A DNA stretch of 64,000 bases from Sphingobacterium sp. LZ7M1 (GTDB lineage: Bacteria; Bacteroidota; Bacteroidia; Sphingobacteriales; Sphingobacteriaceae): positions 3,472,001 through 3,536,000 of the forward strand of contig NZ_CP101134.1 of NCBI RefSeq assembly GCF_024296865.1, written 5' to 3'. The position numbers and the translations under genes are program-made. The notes beneath the pieces are model-generated. The model was not told where the DNA came from and did not search any database. It saw only the letters and a list, made by a program, of their open reading frames with translations. Positions 43,616 through 53,634 of this stretch are shown here, one piece after another; the first letter of the stretch is position 1; the number at the start of each line of letters is the position of its first letter.

Positions 43616-46600
43616 ATGAATAGAATCAAATTAGCTATTATCACTTGTTTGATGATGCTTTCCTTACCCTTGTTTGCTCAAAAGGTCACCCTGAATGAAA
43701 AAAACAGCAGATTAAAGGACGTACTGGAAAAGATTGTCGAACAGACGAATTATGATCTCTTTTATTCCACTGAAATACTCAAGAAATCAAAAAGAGTACG
43801 GATAAAAGTTACGGACCAAGATCTTAGAACCGTATTGGATGAGATCTTCCATCACCAGACCATATCTTATTCCATTGCGAACAATACCATTGTCTTGGTC
43901 CCTAAGAGACCTAGGATCGTGGAAACGGTCATTGAGGTCAACATCGATCAACTGACAAGACCTAACTTGCCCCGAATGGTCGAGGGAGAGATTCGAGATC
44001 AAGCCGGAAAACCCATTCGAGGAGTGACCATCGTGAACAACAAAGACCCAAAAAACTCCAGGACCATTTCCGACATCAATGGGCGATTTAATATAGAAAC
44101 CTCCAGGGGCGACTTGGTTACTTTTTCCTGCCAAGGCTACAAAGAGAGTACGATTTTATTTCGGGGGGAAAGAAACATGCTCGTGACGCTGTACAACCAA
44201 GTATTAGCGGTAAACGAAGTAACGGTAGAGGCGCGCGTAAAGAAAAACCTGAACCTGAATACCCAGATCGATATGACCAACAGGTCATATATGAACCTTG
44301 GTCAGTTACTGCAGGGAACTGTTCCGGGATTGACCTTACAGGTCCTTCCTTCTAACAAAAGAAAGATTGTCGGCATCACCGAAATTGGAACTATCCAATC
44401 TGGTCAAGGCGGCGGACTTAGAAAAACCTATTATACATTGGATCAATTCCTTCAGAAATTCTATCCAAACGGGCAAAGGATGATCGATGCCATTGAAAAT
44501 AAAACCAGCCTTCCGGGTGGTGGAGATGCAGGTAGATTTTTTATCGAGTATTCCAATCAAGCCAGTGTTACCCTAGTTCCGGAACTCAGAGGTTCTGCCA
44601 GTTTTGGTAATACAGAAGGGATGATGGTCATTATCGATGGCTTCCCCGTTGAGGAATTCCCAGCGGACTATCCAATGGCAAATGTGGAATCGGTAGAAGT
44701 TATCAAAGACCCTAAAGAACTGATCAAATGGGGACCTCGAGCTACAGCAGGTATTATCCTGATCAAGACCAAGACCGGAAGAAAGAACCAGGTCAACATT
44801 ACATATAACGCCAATATGTACTTTAAACCTGCTCCTAAATACGATATGGCCAAATTAGGATTAGCTAGCTCTTCAGATATTATAGACTATCTGAAAAGTG
44901 CTGCAACAATGGATCTTGTCCCGGGAGATGGCGATTTTGAAAACCTAAATTTAGCCGAAAGACTTTTCGCTTGGCGCAGGGACAACAAAATCACCGAAGC
45001 AGAGTTCAATCGGAGGATTGACTCGCTTTCGATCCTATCCAATGAAGCGCAGGTGGCTCATCTCCAACAGAACGTGATGTCCCAAAACCATTTATTGTCA
45101 TTTTCTGGAGGTACTCCTCAATATATGTTTACCCTGACCGGGACCTATAACAATTTCAAATCCCATGGACTCAACAATAATTCCAACACCTATGGGGTTG
45201 ACTTGAAAAATAACTTCAACCTGTTAAAAGGCAAGTTAATAGCAAACTGGCAGATCAATGCCAACAGGACCAATGCGCAAGGTGGTGCAAATGAACTGTC
45301 TATCTATAACCTTCCCCCTGCCTATCAGATGTTCCTGGATCGACAAGGAAACTATATCTATGATCAAAAGGTACTTGGTGAAGTCTACAATAACCTTATC
45401 ATGAAAAACGGCTATTTCAACCATGGTATCAATATGTTGGAAGACAGTCGCTTGATGAACAGCCTATCCAAAAACACCTTGGTACAAAGTCGTCTGGAAA
45501 TGAAATGGGATCTGTTCAAAGGCTTACGTTGGGACAACTCCGTATTCTATCGCATGACACGCAACAACAATGACCGAATTACAGACCGACAAAGCAGTGA
45601 AGGAAGACAACTCTTTAATAATTATGGGTCACCAAACTTTGGTTCGGTAGACTTTTATGTACCACCGGGAGACATCTTAAACAATAGCCAGGATAAGTAT
45701 TTACAATGGAATATCCGTTCCGGTCTTAGTTACTCCTTAAAGATCGATGAACATACCGTTACAGCCAATATTGGTGCTGGTGGGGCCAACGAAACCAGGG
45801 AAAGACCAGGAAATGTAACCCGTTATGGATACAATAAAAATACTGGAAAAGGTTCGGCAATCTTTCTACCTGCAGGAGATAAAAATCAAGGTGTTGAAAA
45901 CTTCAGAAGACTATACAGTAGTACTGCAGCCTTGATCTATCCATTTGCTCTATTGACTCCTTCATCAGGTGACACTTCGATCTTTAGGAACTTAAACTGG
46001 AATGCAGGAATCAATTACGATTATAAAGAGAAGACCATAAATTTCAATGCTAACTATAGCGAGGCTTTCAGTCCTAACTATGGAAAGGAGAAATTTGCTA
46101 CAACTAGGACATTTAATTCCATCGTTGGTTACCAATTCAAACATAAAAACCTGCCCGATTGGCTATCAGGTGTTATGGTTTCTGCTGGTCTGATGGGAAA
46201 TAAAATGCCTGACCTGCCTACTACAATTGGAAGTAACCGATACAGACAGGCAGAATGGAACAACTACGCCATCTGGGTCAATAATTTTATTCCCGTACCC
46301 CAGGCTGGCCAATCCTCATTCAATATTTTTGAAGAATTAAGATTGAACCTATTTGGTGGAGACCTATCCGTGTATGGTCGTTACAATACCATGAAATTGA
46401 GTGGTATATCCCCTAGCGGAAGCCTGACTGACTCCGCTTCATTTAACCAGCGTCGGACCCTCAGGTATTTCAGTGCGGGATTGGAAGGGTCATTAAGGGA
46501 CGGAACATTGATGTTCAACGGAACCTTTGATCGCTCCCCAGAAGGCCAAAAGCAATTCAATGGTAATATTTCCTATGATATCAAGAAGGAATCCTTTTTC

Positions 46601-47716
46601 ACTTCTGAGGGGATCAGTACCTTAATGATTGGTGCAACTTATCAAGACCTATCTTCCATCCAGGGTTTGGGATTGATGATGGGAACCAACAGCAGTGCGG
46701 GCGGAGGTTTTGGATTGGCGACCAATAGTACCTTTTCCGTTTTGCCACCAAGAAACAAAAACATTGAAATATATTTTCAATTTGGTCTGAACAATGACCG
46801 CCATCGAATTGATCTAAGGTACTATAACCGGTCAGACCAAGGAATCACCAATAACATCCCTATTCCTACCGACCCTTCAACAGGACTGGACAATCAGATT
46901 ACCTTCAGTAACATTGTGAATAAAGGTGTCGAATTCTTCTATAAATCTGACATCGTCAGGAAGCCGAAATTCAGTTATAGTTTCGCCATCAATGGAGCCT
47001 ATAATTTAAATATGGCCAAGAAGATTCCAAAAACGCCATATTCCGCCAGCAGACAATTTTTAACGGCTTTCCGCGAAGGTTATAGCACGACCAATGTTTG
47101 GGGATATCGTTGGGCAGGCCTAAATGCAGAAGGTGCCCCCCAAATCTATGATGCAAAGGGCAACATCACAGCCAACCCAGACTCTTCCGTTTTGGCGAAT
47201 GATATCATCTACATGGGAGCAACAAGGGCACCATGGACAGGTGGTTTCATGCATGATATTACCTACGGCAAATTCTTCGCCCGTGTATCCTTTATGGGTA
47301 GTTTCGGTGGTATTATGCGCCGGTTCATCCCTGCCAATTCGGGGGCTCAATACGAAAATTCTAATTTGATCAGCCAGCGTTGGAAAAAACCTGGCGACGA
47401 AGCGTTCACCGATGTCCCTGCGCTGACTAATGATACAGGTTTATCCATCCGTAGTTTCTTAGCTCAGAACTCCAGCAATAGCTTTATGTCAGCCAATTTT
47501 ATCCGACTCCAAGAAGTGATGGTCGGATGGGAGATCCCAAAGAGCTTTCTTAACGAAAAATATGTAAAAAGCCTGCGCATCTCTGCTCACATGCAAAATG
47601 TAGCCGTTTGGGCGAAAAACAGATATAAATATGACCCTAATAATGTGGATACAGGTGGTAGACTTGGTTTACCTACTCCTATTCAATATGGGGCTACACT
47701 AAACGTAATTTTCTAA
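43616..47716 (+). CDS. SusC/RagA family TonB-linked outer-membrane receptor with STN domain
   Basis: Outer-membrane active transporter of 1366 residues. Order of parts: signal peptide (1-22, ending LFAQ); STN signalling domain (VTLNEKNSRLKDVLEKIVEQ to about 100), which pairs with FecR; carboxypeptidase-like regulatory domain (MVEGEIRDQAGKPIRGVTIV, about 127-200); plug (about 205-380, with MMVIIDGFPVEEF and VESVEVIKDP); then a 22-strand barrel ending in an aromatic-terminated strand (GATLNVIF). The stretch between GTVPGLTLQ and MMVIIDGFP is about 100 residues, roughly 60 more than usual, so the plug has an insertion. It is the import channel of the SusC/SusD pair. Confidence 0.95.
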   Translation: MNRIKLAIITCLMMLSLPLFAQKVTLNEKNSRLKDVLEKIVEQTNYDLFYSTEILKKSKRVRIKVTDQDLRTVLDEIFHHQTISYSIANNTIVLVPKRPRIVETVIEVNIDQLTRPNLPRMVEGEIRDQAGKPIRGVTIVNNKDPKNSRTISDINGRFNIETSRGDLVTFSCQGYKESTILFRGERNMLVTLYNQVLAVNEVTVEARVKKNLNLNTQIDMTNRSYMNLGQLLQGTVPGLTLQVLPSNKRKIVGITEIGTIQSGQGGGLRKTYYTLDQFLQKFYPNGQRMIDAIENKTSLPGGGDAGRFFIEYSNQASVTLVPELRGSASFGNTEGMMVIIDGFPVEEFPADYPMANVESVEVIKDPKELIKWGPRATAGIILIKTKTGRKNQVNITYNANMYFKPAPKYDMAKLGLASSSDIIDYLKSAATMDLVPGDGDFENLNLAERLFAWRRDNKITEAEFNRRIDSLSILSNEAQVAHLQQNVMSQNHLLSFSGGTPQYMFTLTGTYNNFKSHGLNNNSNTYGVDLKNNFNLLKGKLIANWQINANRTNAQGGANELSIYNLPPAYQMFLDRQGNYIYDQKVLGEVYNNLIMKNGYFNHGINMLEDSRLMNSLSKNTLVQSRLEMKWDLFKGLRWDNSVFYRMTRNNNDRITDRQSSEGRQLFNNYGSPNFGSVDFYVPPGDILNNSQDKYLQWNIRSGLSYSLKIDEHTVTANIGAGGANETRERPGNVTRYGYNKNTGKGSAIFLPAGDKNQGVENFRRLYSSTAALIYPFALLTPSSGDTSIFRNLNWNAGINYDYKEKTINFNANYSEAFSPNYGKEKFATTRTFNSIVGYQFKHKNLPDWLSGVMVSAGLMGNKMPDLPTTIGSNRYRQAEWNNYAIWVNNFIPVPQAGQSSFNIFEELRLNLFGGDLSVYGRYNTMKLSGISPSGSLTDSASFNQRRTLRYFSAGLEGSLRDGTLMFNGTFDRSPEGQKQFNGNISYDIKKESFFTSEGISTLMIGATYQDLSSIQGLGLMMGTNSSAGGGFGLATNSTFSVLPPRNKNIEIYFQFGLNNDRHRIDLRYYNRSDQGITNNIPIPTDPSTGLDNQITFSNIVNKGVEFFYKSDIVRKPKFSYSFAINGAYNLNMAKKIPKTPYSASRQFLTAFREGYSTTNVWGYRWAGLNAEGAPQIYDAKGNITANPDSSVLANDIIYMGATRAPWTGGFMHDITYGKFFARVSFMGSFGGIMRRFIPANSGAQYENSNLISQRWKKPGDEAFTDVPALTNDTGLSIRSFLAQNSSNSFMSANFIRLQEVMVGWEIPKSFLNEKYVKSLRISAHMQNVAVWAKNRYKYDPNNVDTGGRLGLPTPIQYGATLNVIF

Positions 47717-47726
47717 TCGTAACACC

Positions 47727-49100
47727 ATGAAGACAAAACATTATTTTTTCGTTCTGAGTCTTGTGATTATATATACAATATCCTCTTGTCAGAAATTCTT
47801 GGATATTATGCCAAGCACCGGAAATGTAAACCCCTCTACCCTTAAGGACTTTCAGGAAATGCTGAATAGCGACTCCATTGCACGTTGCAATTTTATTCTT
47901 GCAGACCTCATGGCCGATGACCTCAGCTTTCCCGCCCTCGCCCGAAATGAATATTACGGCAATGCTTATATGTATGCCCAACATATTTGGGGTCCAGGCG
48001 AGATGGACTTCATGTACAAAAGCGCCTATGAGCGAATCCTGCAAATGAATATCCTGATCCTCAAGGCCGCTGAAGTAAAACCGAAAAATGAAGATGAGAA
48101 AAAAGGCCTTGCTATTGCAATCGCACAAGCAAAGGTGAACCGTGCTTGGTATTTTTTACAGTTGGCAAATATATATGGCCAAGACTATACCAATGGGAAA
48201 GCTGCAACAGAATTGGCAATTCCAATTTCACTGATCCCAGATGCCAGTGTTAAACCAAAAAGAGGAACAGTCCAAGAGGTATATACTTTAATCATTAAAG
48301 AGTTAACTGAAGCCATCGCTACCGAGGACTTCCCTGTTATGGGCAATACGATCATCCACCCGGGCAAAGCATCGGCCTTGGCCCTATTGAGCAGAACCCA
48401 TTTACTGATGGGAAATTATGCCGAAGCTTTGAAATCAGCGGACGAATGCCTAGCCCTGAAATCTTCTTTATTGAATTACCAGACCCTTACTGCAGCTCCA
48501 TTAAACCTTATAGACCAAAGTCGAAATCCAGAAGTTTTATTAGGAAAAACAGGTGTAGACCATGATCTAAACCTGACTTACTCTTTTAGGATACAGATCA
48601 GCAAAAGCTTAGACTCTCTATTAACATCCTCTGATTTTCGAAGAAGAATCAACTTCGACTACTATGATGTTTTTGCCAATCAAGATGGAAAATACAATTT
48701 CAATTATAGCATTGCTGTACCGGAAGTTATGCTCATCAAAGCCGAATGCCTAGCTAGGACAGGCAAACCTAAAGAGGCATTGCCGATCCTAAATCTGCTG
48801 AGAAAAAACCGCATTGAAAATTCAACTGATTTAGTAATAGCGGATGGTGAAATCTTAAAGACAGTTTTGGAGGAAAGAAGAAGAGAGCTGTTCTGCCATG
48901 GTGGCTTGAGATTGTTCGATTTAAAAAGACTGAACCGTGAAGAAAGGTTCAGTAAAAATATCATTCGAAGCTTTTATGACAATTATAACTATCAAGATAC
49001 CACAGTCGCCATTATCAAGCCCAATTCACCGCGCTATTTAATGGAGATTGCTCCGCTGATTACCAACAACAATCCAGATATCAAACCAAATCCTAGATAA
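47727..49100 (+). CDS. RagB/SusD family nutrient-binding lipoprotein
   Basis: Outer-membrane lipoprotein of 457 residues that lies as a lid on the SusC channel. The signal peptide ends in the lipobox ISSC (Cys about 21). The SusD fold is indicated by FLDIMPSTGNVNPSTLKDFQ near the N-terminus, tetratricopeptide-like helices (VNRAWYFLQLANIYGQDYTN, ALALLSRTHLLMGNYAEALK) and the C-terminal EERRRELFCHGGLRLFDLKR block. It lies 10 bp after susC and overlaps the next possible ATG by one base. Confidence 0.94.
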   Translation: MKTKHYFFVLSLVIIYTISSCQKFLDIMPSTGNVNPSTLKDFQEMLNSDSIARCNFILADLMADDLSFPALARNEYYGNAYMYAQHIWGPGEMDFMYKSAYERILQMNILILKAAEVKPKNEDEKKGLAIAIAQAKVNRAWYFLQLANIYGQDYTNGKAATELAIPISLIPDASVKPKRGTVQEVYTLIIKELTEAIATEDFPVMGNTIIHPGKASALALLSRTHLLMGNYAEALKSADECLALKSSLLNYQTLTAAPLNLIDQSRNPEVLLGKTGVDHDLNLTYSFRIQISKSLDSLLTSSDFRRRINFDYYDVFANQDGKYNFNYSIAVPEVMLIKAECLARTGKPKEALPILNLLRKNRIENSTDLVIADGEILKTVLEERRRELFCHGGLRLFDLKRLNREERFSKNIIRSFYDNYNYQDTTVAIIKPNSPRYLMEIAPLITNNNPDIKPNPR

Positions 49101-49138
49101 TGAGTGATTTAGGTCAAGGAATACAACGCATTAATATC

Positions 49139-50650
49139 ATGAATAGATTAATAAATATACTTTTTCGACATGGCCTCTCAGCACTGCTCGTACTTATCGT
49201 ATTCAGCAGCTTTCATGGATGCAAGAAGGACAAGCTAGACTTATATCAAGAGGTAGCCAATGAATTCAGCAACTACCTGAGCACTACGATCGGAACGGGC
49301 ACAGCCATGAAGCTTGGTGATTCTGCCGTAAACAACAGGACCCTTTCCGCACCGGGTTTACCAGTGCTATTGCAAGGCAAAGCCGCTCAGGAAGTAGTGG
49401 TCCAAGGAACAATAGACCCTGCCCTGATTGCAGTATATGATAGCCTCAACCATACCAAATCTCCTGAATTTAAAGAAGGTGCTTTTGAATTGAGCAATAA
49501 AGGTGTCATTCATATTCAACCCGGATTATCAACCTCAACAGACTCCCTAAAACTGCACTTAAAAGACGCCAGTCTCTTAGAGCATAATACCATTTACCTT
49601 GTCCCTATCAAACTTAAAATCGTTTCTGGACAAGCACAGTTGAAGAGTAAGTACATGTTTGTCAAGATGAAGGTATCCATCACGCCTTCCTTGATTCAAA
49701 TGGATGTGTATAAACCAGAAAGTGGATTAAACACCAATTTTATACGTGGTTACTATGTGATCAATGGATACCATTCCGTAACTAAAATCAATAACCAAGA
49801 GAATGGAATCAAGGTATTCAAATTCTCCGCCCGGATAAACCATCCATTGGACATCGCCGTTCAAGGAGGTATCAGGTTAAACAATACAGACAGTGTAAAA
49901 ACTTGGGTGGAAGGGATTAAAAAGAACACGTACAATAGAATACCTGAAAGCGCAATCAAGATCATAAAATCAACCGTCAATTTCCCTAAGGGCGATTCTG
50001 TATCCGTAGATAGCTTTGCTTTCTCAATCGACTACCAGCAACTCAAACAAAACGATAAAAATTATATCGGAATACTTGAATTGGAAAATACAAGCAATAA
50101 TAATTTCGTGGAACCAATGACAGAACTTGGCGCAAATTATGCCTTGATAGAAATCAATATCCAAGAGTACAACACAGAAAATATCGCTTACCCATTGCCA
50201 GCTTTGCAAGGCAATAAAATGGACCGTAGTTTATGGAAGGCAACGGCCGAAGTAAATGACAACAATAAAGATTTCCCGGTTACCAATCTTTTTGACGGTA
50301 AAATAGCTACAATTTGGAAAGCTGCAGGTAGCACACCTAAGGATATCACTATCGATATGGGAAAAACCGAAACCCTCAAAGGCTTCATCTTCACCCCTTC
50401 TTACCAAGGTTCTTATGATATCTATTACAACTTCTCCAAAGTGGAAGCCTATTCCAGCAATGATGGCAAGACCTGGAAAAAAGAAGGAATCTTTATAGCA
50501 GGCGATATTGACAACCGAAGTTCAGCAGATAGACCCGATAGGAAGAACCTAAAATTCATTAATCCCGTAACAGCAAAATTCTTCAAGTTCAACATTATTG
50601 AAAGCTCATTTGGGCTCCCATATATTTCAGAAATAGAAGGTATAAATTAA
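49139..50650 (+). CDS. Surface lipoprotein with DUF1735-like and discoidin (F5/8 type C) domains
   Basis: Product of 503 residues. The start at 49139 gives a lipoprotein signal (LSALLVLIVFSSFHGCKKDK, Cys about 31); an ATG at 49100 would add 13 residues ahead of it and is less likely. An N-terminal beta domain of DUF1735/BT_3987 type covers about 60-180, a middle domain follows, and the C-terminal 140 residues form a discoidin-like domain (ATAEVNDNNKDFPVTNLFDG, ATIWKA, DITIDMGKTETLKGFIFTPS, VEAYSSNDGKTWKKEG). Such proteins occur as surface glycan- or ligand-binding accessories of SusCD pairs. The ligand is unknown. Confidence 0.82.
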   Translation: MNRLINILFRHGLSALLVLIVFSSFHGCKKDKLDLYQEVANEFSNYLSTTIGTGTAMKLGDSAVNNRTLSAPGLPVLLQGKAAQEVVVQGTIDPALIAVYDSLNHTKSPEFKEGAFELSNKGVIHIQPGLSTSTDSLKLHLKDASLLEHNTIYLVPIKLKIVSGQAQLKSKYMFVKMKVSITPSLIQMDVYKPESGLNTNFIRGYYVINGYHSVTKINNQENGIKVFKFSARINHPLDIAVQGGIRLNNTDSVKTWVEGIKKNTYNRIPESAIKIIKSTVNFPKGDSVSVDSFAFSIDYQQLKQNDKNYIGILELENTSNNNFVEPMTELGANYALIEINIQEYNTENIAYPLPALQGNKMDRSLWKATAEVNDNNKDFPVTNLFDGKIATIWKAAGSTPKDITIDMGKTETLKGFIFTPSYQGSYDIYYNFSKVEAYSSNDGKTWKKEGIFIAGDIDNRSSADRPDRKNLKFINPVTAKFFKFNIIESSFGLPYISEIEGIN

Positions 50651-50661
50651 AAATTACGTAT

Positions 50662-51775
50662 ATGACAGTTTTATTAAATATTAGAAAAATCACCCCCTTG
50701 CTTCTATTAGTTGGTTCATTGTTTAGCCAAGAAGCGTTTAGCCAAAGTGAGTATGTAGTCAAAGGAAAAATTGAAGGTTGGCCTTCCAAGTATATCCGCT
50801 TTGAGCGGAAGGGCAATTTCCCGGGTAAGGACTCCGTAGAAAATAAGGATGGCTCTTTCGAATTCCGTGGCAAGATCGAAGGTCCAACCAATGCTTTCTT
50901 GGTTTCCTTAGATGGAGAGGAACCTAAGTATAAATTCCTCTTTTTAGAACCCGGAAACATTGAAATCCATGGCCAATATGCCAATCTGGAAGAGGCCAAA
51001 GTGACCGGTTCAAAATCCACTAACGAATATTATGAAATCAAGAAAGTCCACAAGGTATTGGGAGAGCAGATCGACAGCTTATACCAAGTCTTAAACGGGG
51101 AAAATGATGAAAGTAAACAGAAAGGAATCAGTAATGAAATCAAAAACCTGACTGAAAAAAACATCGAGATTTCAAAAACATTTATCAAAGAACACCCAGC
51201 TAGTCCAGCCACAGTTTACGAATTGGCAGGCTTAAGCCAGGAACTGGACTACACAGAGCTCAAGAAGCTATACGATGTATTGGACCCTAAATTAATTGCA
51301 ACTGTGCAGGCAGAAGACATCAACGCCTACATGAAAAATTTATCCAACATCGAAATAGGGAAAATAGCCCCTGATATTGCACAAAAAGATACTGCCGGAA
51401 ATACGATCAAACTGCAGGATTTCCGTGGCAAGTATGTTCTTATTGACTTTTGGGCAAGCTGGTGCATTCCTTGTCGCAGAGAAAATCCCAATCTCCTGGC
51501 AGCCTATAAATCCTATAAAGATAAAGGATTCGAAATCCTAGGGGTATCCATTGACTCCAAAGCTGAGGAATGGCGCTGGAAAAGGGCAATCCAAAACGAT
51601 GGTGTCATCTGGCCACAGGTCTCTGATCTGCAAGGCAATAAGAACGAAGCCGCAGTAACCTATGCAGTTCAGGTTATCCCATCCAACTTTCTGATTGGCC
51701 CCCGACGGAAAGATCATTGCCAAGAACCTTGTTGGCGATAAACTGCAGGAAAAACTGAAAGAAATATTTAAATAA
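50662..51775 (+). pseudogene. DUF4369/TlpA-type thiol oxidoreductase, frameshifted near the 3' end
   Basis: The uninterrupted frame ends at 51741 (359 residues). It has a signal peptide, a DUF4369 beta domain (VVKGKIEGWPSKYIRFERKG, about 30-120), a helical linker and a thioredoxin domain with WASWCIPCR (Cys about 266 and 269). After VIPSNFLIG the frame reads PRRKDHCQEPCWR and stops. Removing one C from the CCCCC run at 51699-51703 restores GPDGKIIAKNLVGDKLQEKL and on to a TAA at 51773-51775, matching the paralogue at 52535. The catalytic CxxC is before the lesion, so partial function is possible. A homopolymer sequencing error is an equally good explanation. Confidence 0.85.
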
Positions 51776-51798
51776 CCATACACTTTAAGCTTAATTAC

Positions 51799-52503
51799 AT
51801 GAAAATTCAAACAATTCTATCTGCGCTATTCATTCAATTATTTATACTCACGCAACTCGGTTTTTCCCAAGATAACTTTACCGTAAAAGGTAAAATTGAA
51901 GGATGGCCAACAGAAACGGTCTATTTGGTCCGTCAAGGAAATTATCCTGGAGTGGACTCAGTTAGCACCACAGACGGCAGCTTCCAATTCAGTGGTAGTA
52001 TCCCAGGTGCAACCGCAGCATACCTGATTACCCAGAAAAAGAGCGGAGTTGCAAAATTATTGTACGTGGAACCAGGCAATATCACCGTTAATGGCAATTT
52101 CGAAGATTTTAAAAATGTGGAAGTCAAAGGATCAACTACCTACAATGACTTTATTGAACTCAGGGAAGGTCATGAAAAATACGACCAGGAAATGAGCAAA
52201 TATGTACAACTTCAATTCACAACAGAAGACAGTACCGTACTGAAGCAATATTATAAAAGCCTCGATAGCCTAAGTCTTCTGGATATTGAATATTCCAAGG
52301 AGTTTATTAAAAAACACCCGAACAGCATCGTTAGCTTATCGGAAATCCAGACCCTAAACAACAGCCTGCTGAACAGCGAATTGGTTGCTCTATTCAATTC
52401 CCTAAGCCTTTATATCAAGGAAAGTCCAGAGGGCGTTTTACTATCCGAAAACCTTCCATTGATGGGCAAGGATAAACAAGAAGAAGAAATTGAAGGTCAA
52501 TGA
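51799..52503 (+). CDS. DUF4369 domain protein lacking the thioredoxin domain
   Basis: Product of 234 residues, colinear with the first two thirds of its neighbours: signal peptide (FIQLFILTQLGFSQ), DUF4369 domain (FTVKGKIEGWPTETVYLVRQ, GNYPGVDSVSTTDGSFQFSG, LLYVEPGNITVNGNFEDF) and the helical linker (SKEFIKKHPNSIVSLSEIQT). It ends with GKDKQEEEIEGQ exactly where the TlpA domain begins in the paralogues; only 31 bp separate it from the next gene, so no thioredoxin remnant is present. It is probably a periplasmic or membrane-attached binding domain without redox activity. Confidence 0.82.
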   Translation: MKIQTILSALFIQLFILTQLGFSQDNFTVKGKIEGWPTETVYLVRQGNYPGVDSVSTTDGSFQFSGSIPGATAAYLITQKKSGVAKLLYVEPGNITVNGNFEDFKNVEVKGSTTYNDFIELREGHEKYDQEMSKYVQLQFTTEDSTVLKQYYKSLDSLSLLDIEYSKEFIKKHPNSIVSLSEIQTLNNSLLNSELVALFNSLSLYIKESPEGVLLSENLPLMGKDKQEEEIEGQ

Positions 52504-52534
52504 TCTTTATAGATAAAATTAGAACAACACAATC

Positions 52535-53632
52535 ATGAAAATATACATCCAGACGATAACAGGTTTATTTTTAACTGCAGCAGTCAGCTCTCCTCTTTTT
52601 GCGCAAGAGCCCTTTAGCATCAAGGGCGAGATCAAGAATTGGCCTAGCAAATATATCCACCTTGAACAGCGCGGCGACTATCCTGGCCAAGATTCCGCAG
52701 AGGTGGTCGACGGAAAGTTTGAATTTAAAGGAACCATTCCAGGACCAACCAATTCATTCTTGGTCAATAAGTCCAATGATAAAAGCACCGCTTTCTTTTT
52801 ATTCGTGGAACCCGGCAATATTCAAGTCAATGGAGACTTCAACAAGATTAATGAAGTACAAATTACAGGTTCTAAGACCTATTCTGATTACCTAGAAATC
52901 AAAGACTTTGAAACTAAATTAGCTGCAAGGATCAAGGAATTGGATGATCAATTTAATAATCCGCAGCCTAAGATTTCGCAAGAGGAGTATGACAAGCTGA
53001 TGGACGAATTATATGTCAGCCGTAATGAATTTGCAGTTTCCTTTATCAAAAACCATGGCAGCAGTGCCGTTTCGATAACCGAATTATACAATCTTGTGGG
53101 AAGCTTGGAAAACAGTCAAATGAAAGAGCTTTTCCAAGGACTGTCCGACGAGCTAAAGCAATCTCCAGGTGGTGAAATGATCAATTCACTGATCATGCAA
53201 TCTGCTATCGTTGATATTGGCATGCCGGCACCCGATTTCTCCATTCCAGATACAGAAGGTAAAACGGTCAACCTTTCAGATTACAAAGGCAAATATGTAC
53301 TGATCGATTTCTGGGCAAGTTGGTGTGCACCATGCCGCGCCGAGAACCCGAATTTAGTTGCTGCCTATAATCAGTTCAACAAAAAGGGTTTCGAAATCTT
53401 AGGTATTTCCCTAGACAAAAAAGAAGCGGAAAAAATGTGGCGACAAGCAATCGTTGCGGATAAACTGACCTGGAAACAAACTTCCGACCTTACAGGGGTG
53501 GATAGTGATGTGGCTAAAATGTACCATGTCGTACAGATTCCAACCAACTTCTTAGTTGATGCAAATGGACAGATCATAGCCAAAAACTTAAGAGGTGAAG
53601 AATTAATCAAAAAACTCGAAGAACTGTTTTAA
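52535..53632 (+). CDS. DUF4369/TlpA family thiol-disulfide oxidoreductase, intact copy
   Basis: Product of 365 residues: signal peptide (to about 23, SPLFAQ), DUF4369 domain (FSIKGEIKNWPSKYIHLEQR to about 120), helical linker (about 130-220), and an AhpC/TSA-Redoxin-type thioredoxin domain (MPAPDFSIPDTEGKTVNLSD, KGKYVLIDFWASWCAPCRAE, NPNLVAAYNQFNKKGFEILG, VQIPTNFLVDANGQIIAKNL). The CAPC active site is intact. Such proteins reduce or shuffle disulfides on the periplasmic side. It is the only undamaged thioredoxin-type gene of the cluster. Confidence 0.92.
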   Translation: MKIYIQTITGLFLTAAVSSPLFAQEPFSIKGEIKNWPSKYIHLEQRGDYPGQDSAEVVDGKFEFKGTIPGPTNSFLVNKSNDKSTAFFLFVEPGNIQVNGDFNKINEVQITGSKTYSDYLEIKDFETKLAARIKELDDQFNNPQPKISQEEYDKLMDELYVSRNEFAVSFIKNHGSSAVSITELYNLVGSLENSQMKELFQGLSDELKQSPGGEMINSLIMQSAIVDIGMPAPDFSIPDTEGKTVNLSDYKGKYVLIDFWASWCAPCRAENPNLVAAYNQFNKKGFEILGISLDKKEAEKMWRQAIVADKLTWKQTSDLTGVDSDVAKMYHVVQIPTNFLVDANGQIIAKNLRGEELIKKLEELF

Positions 53633-53634
53633 CC

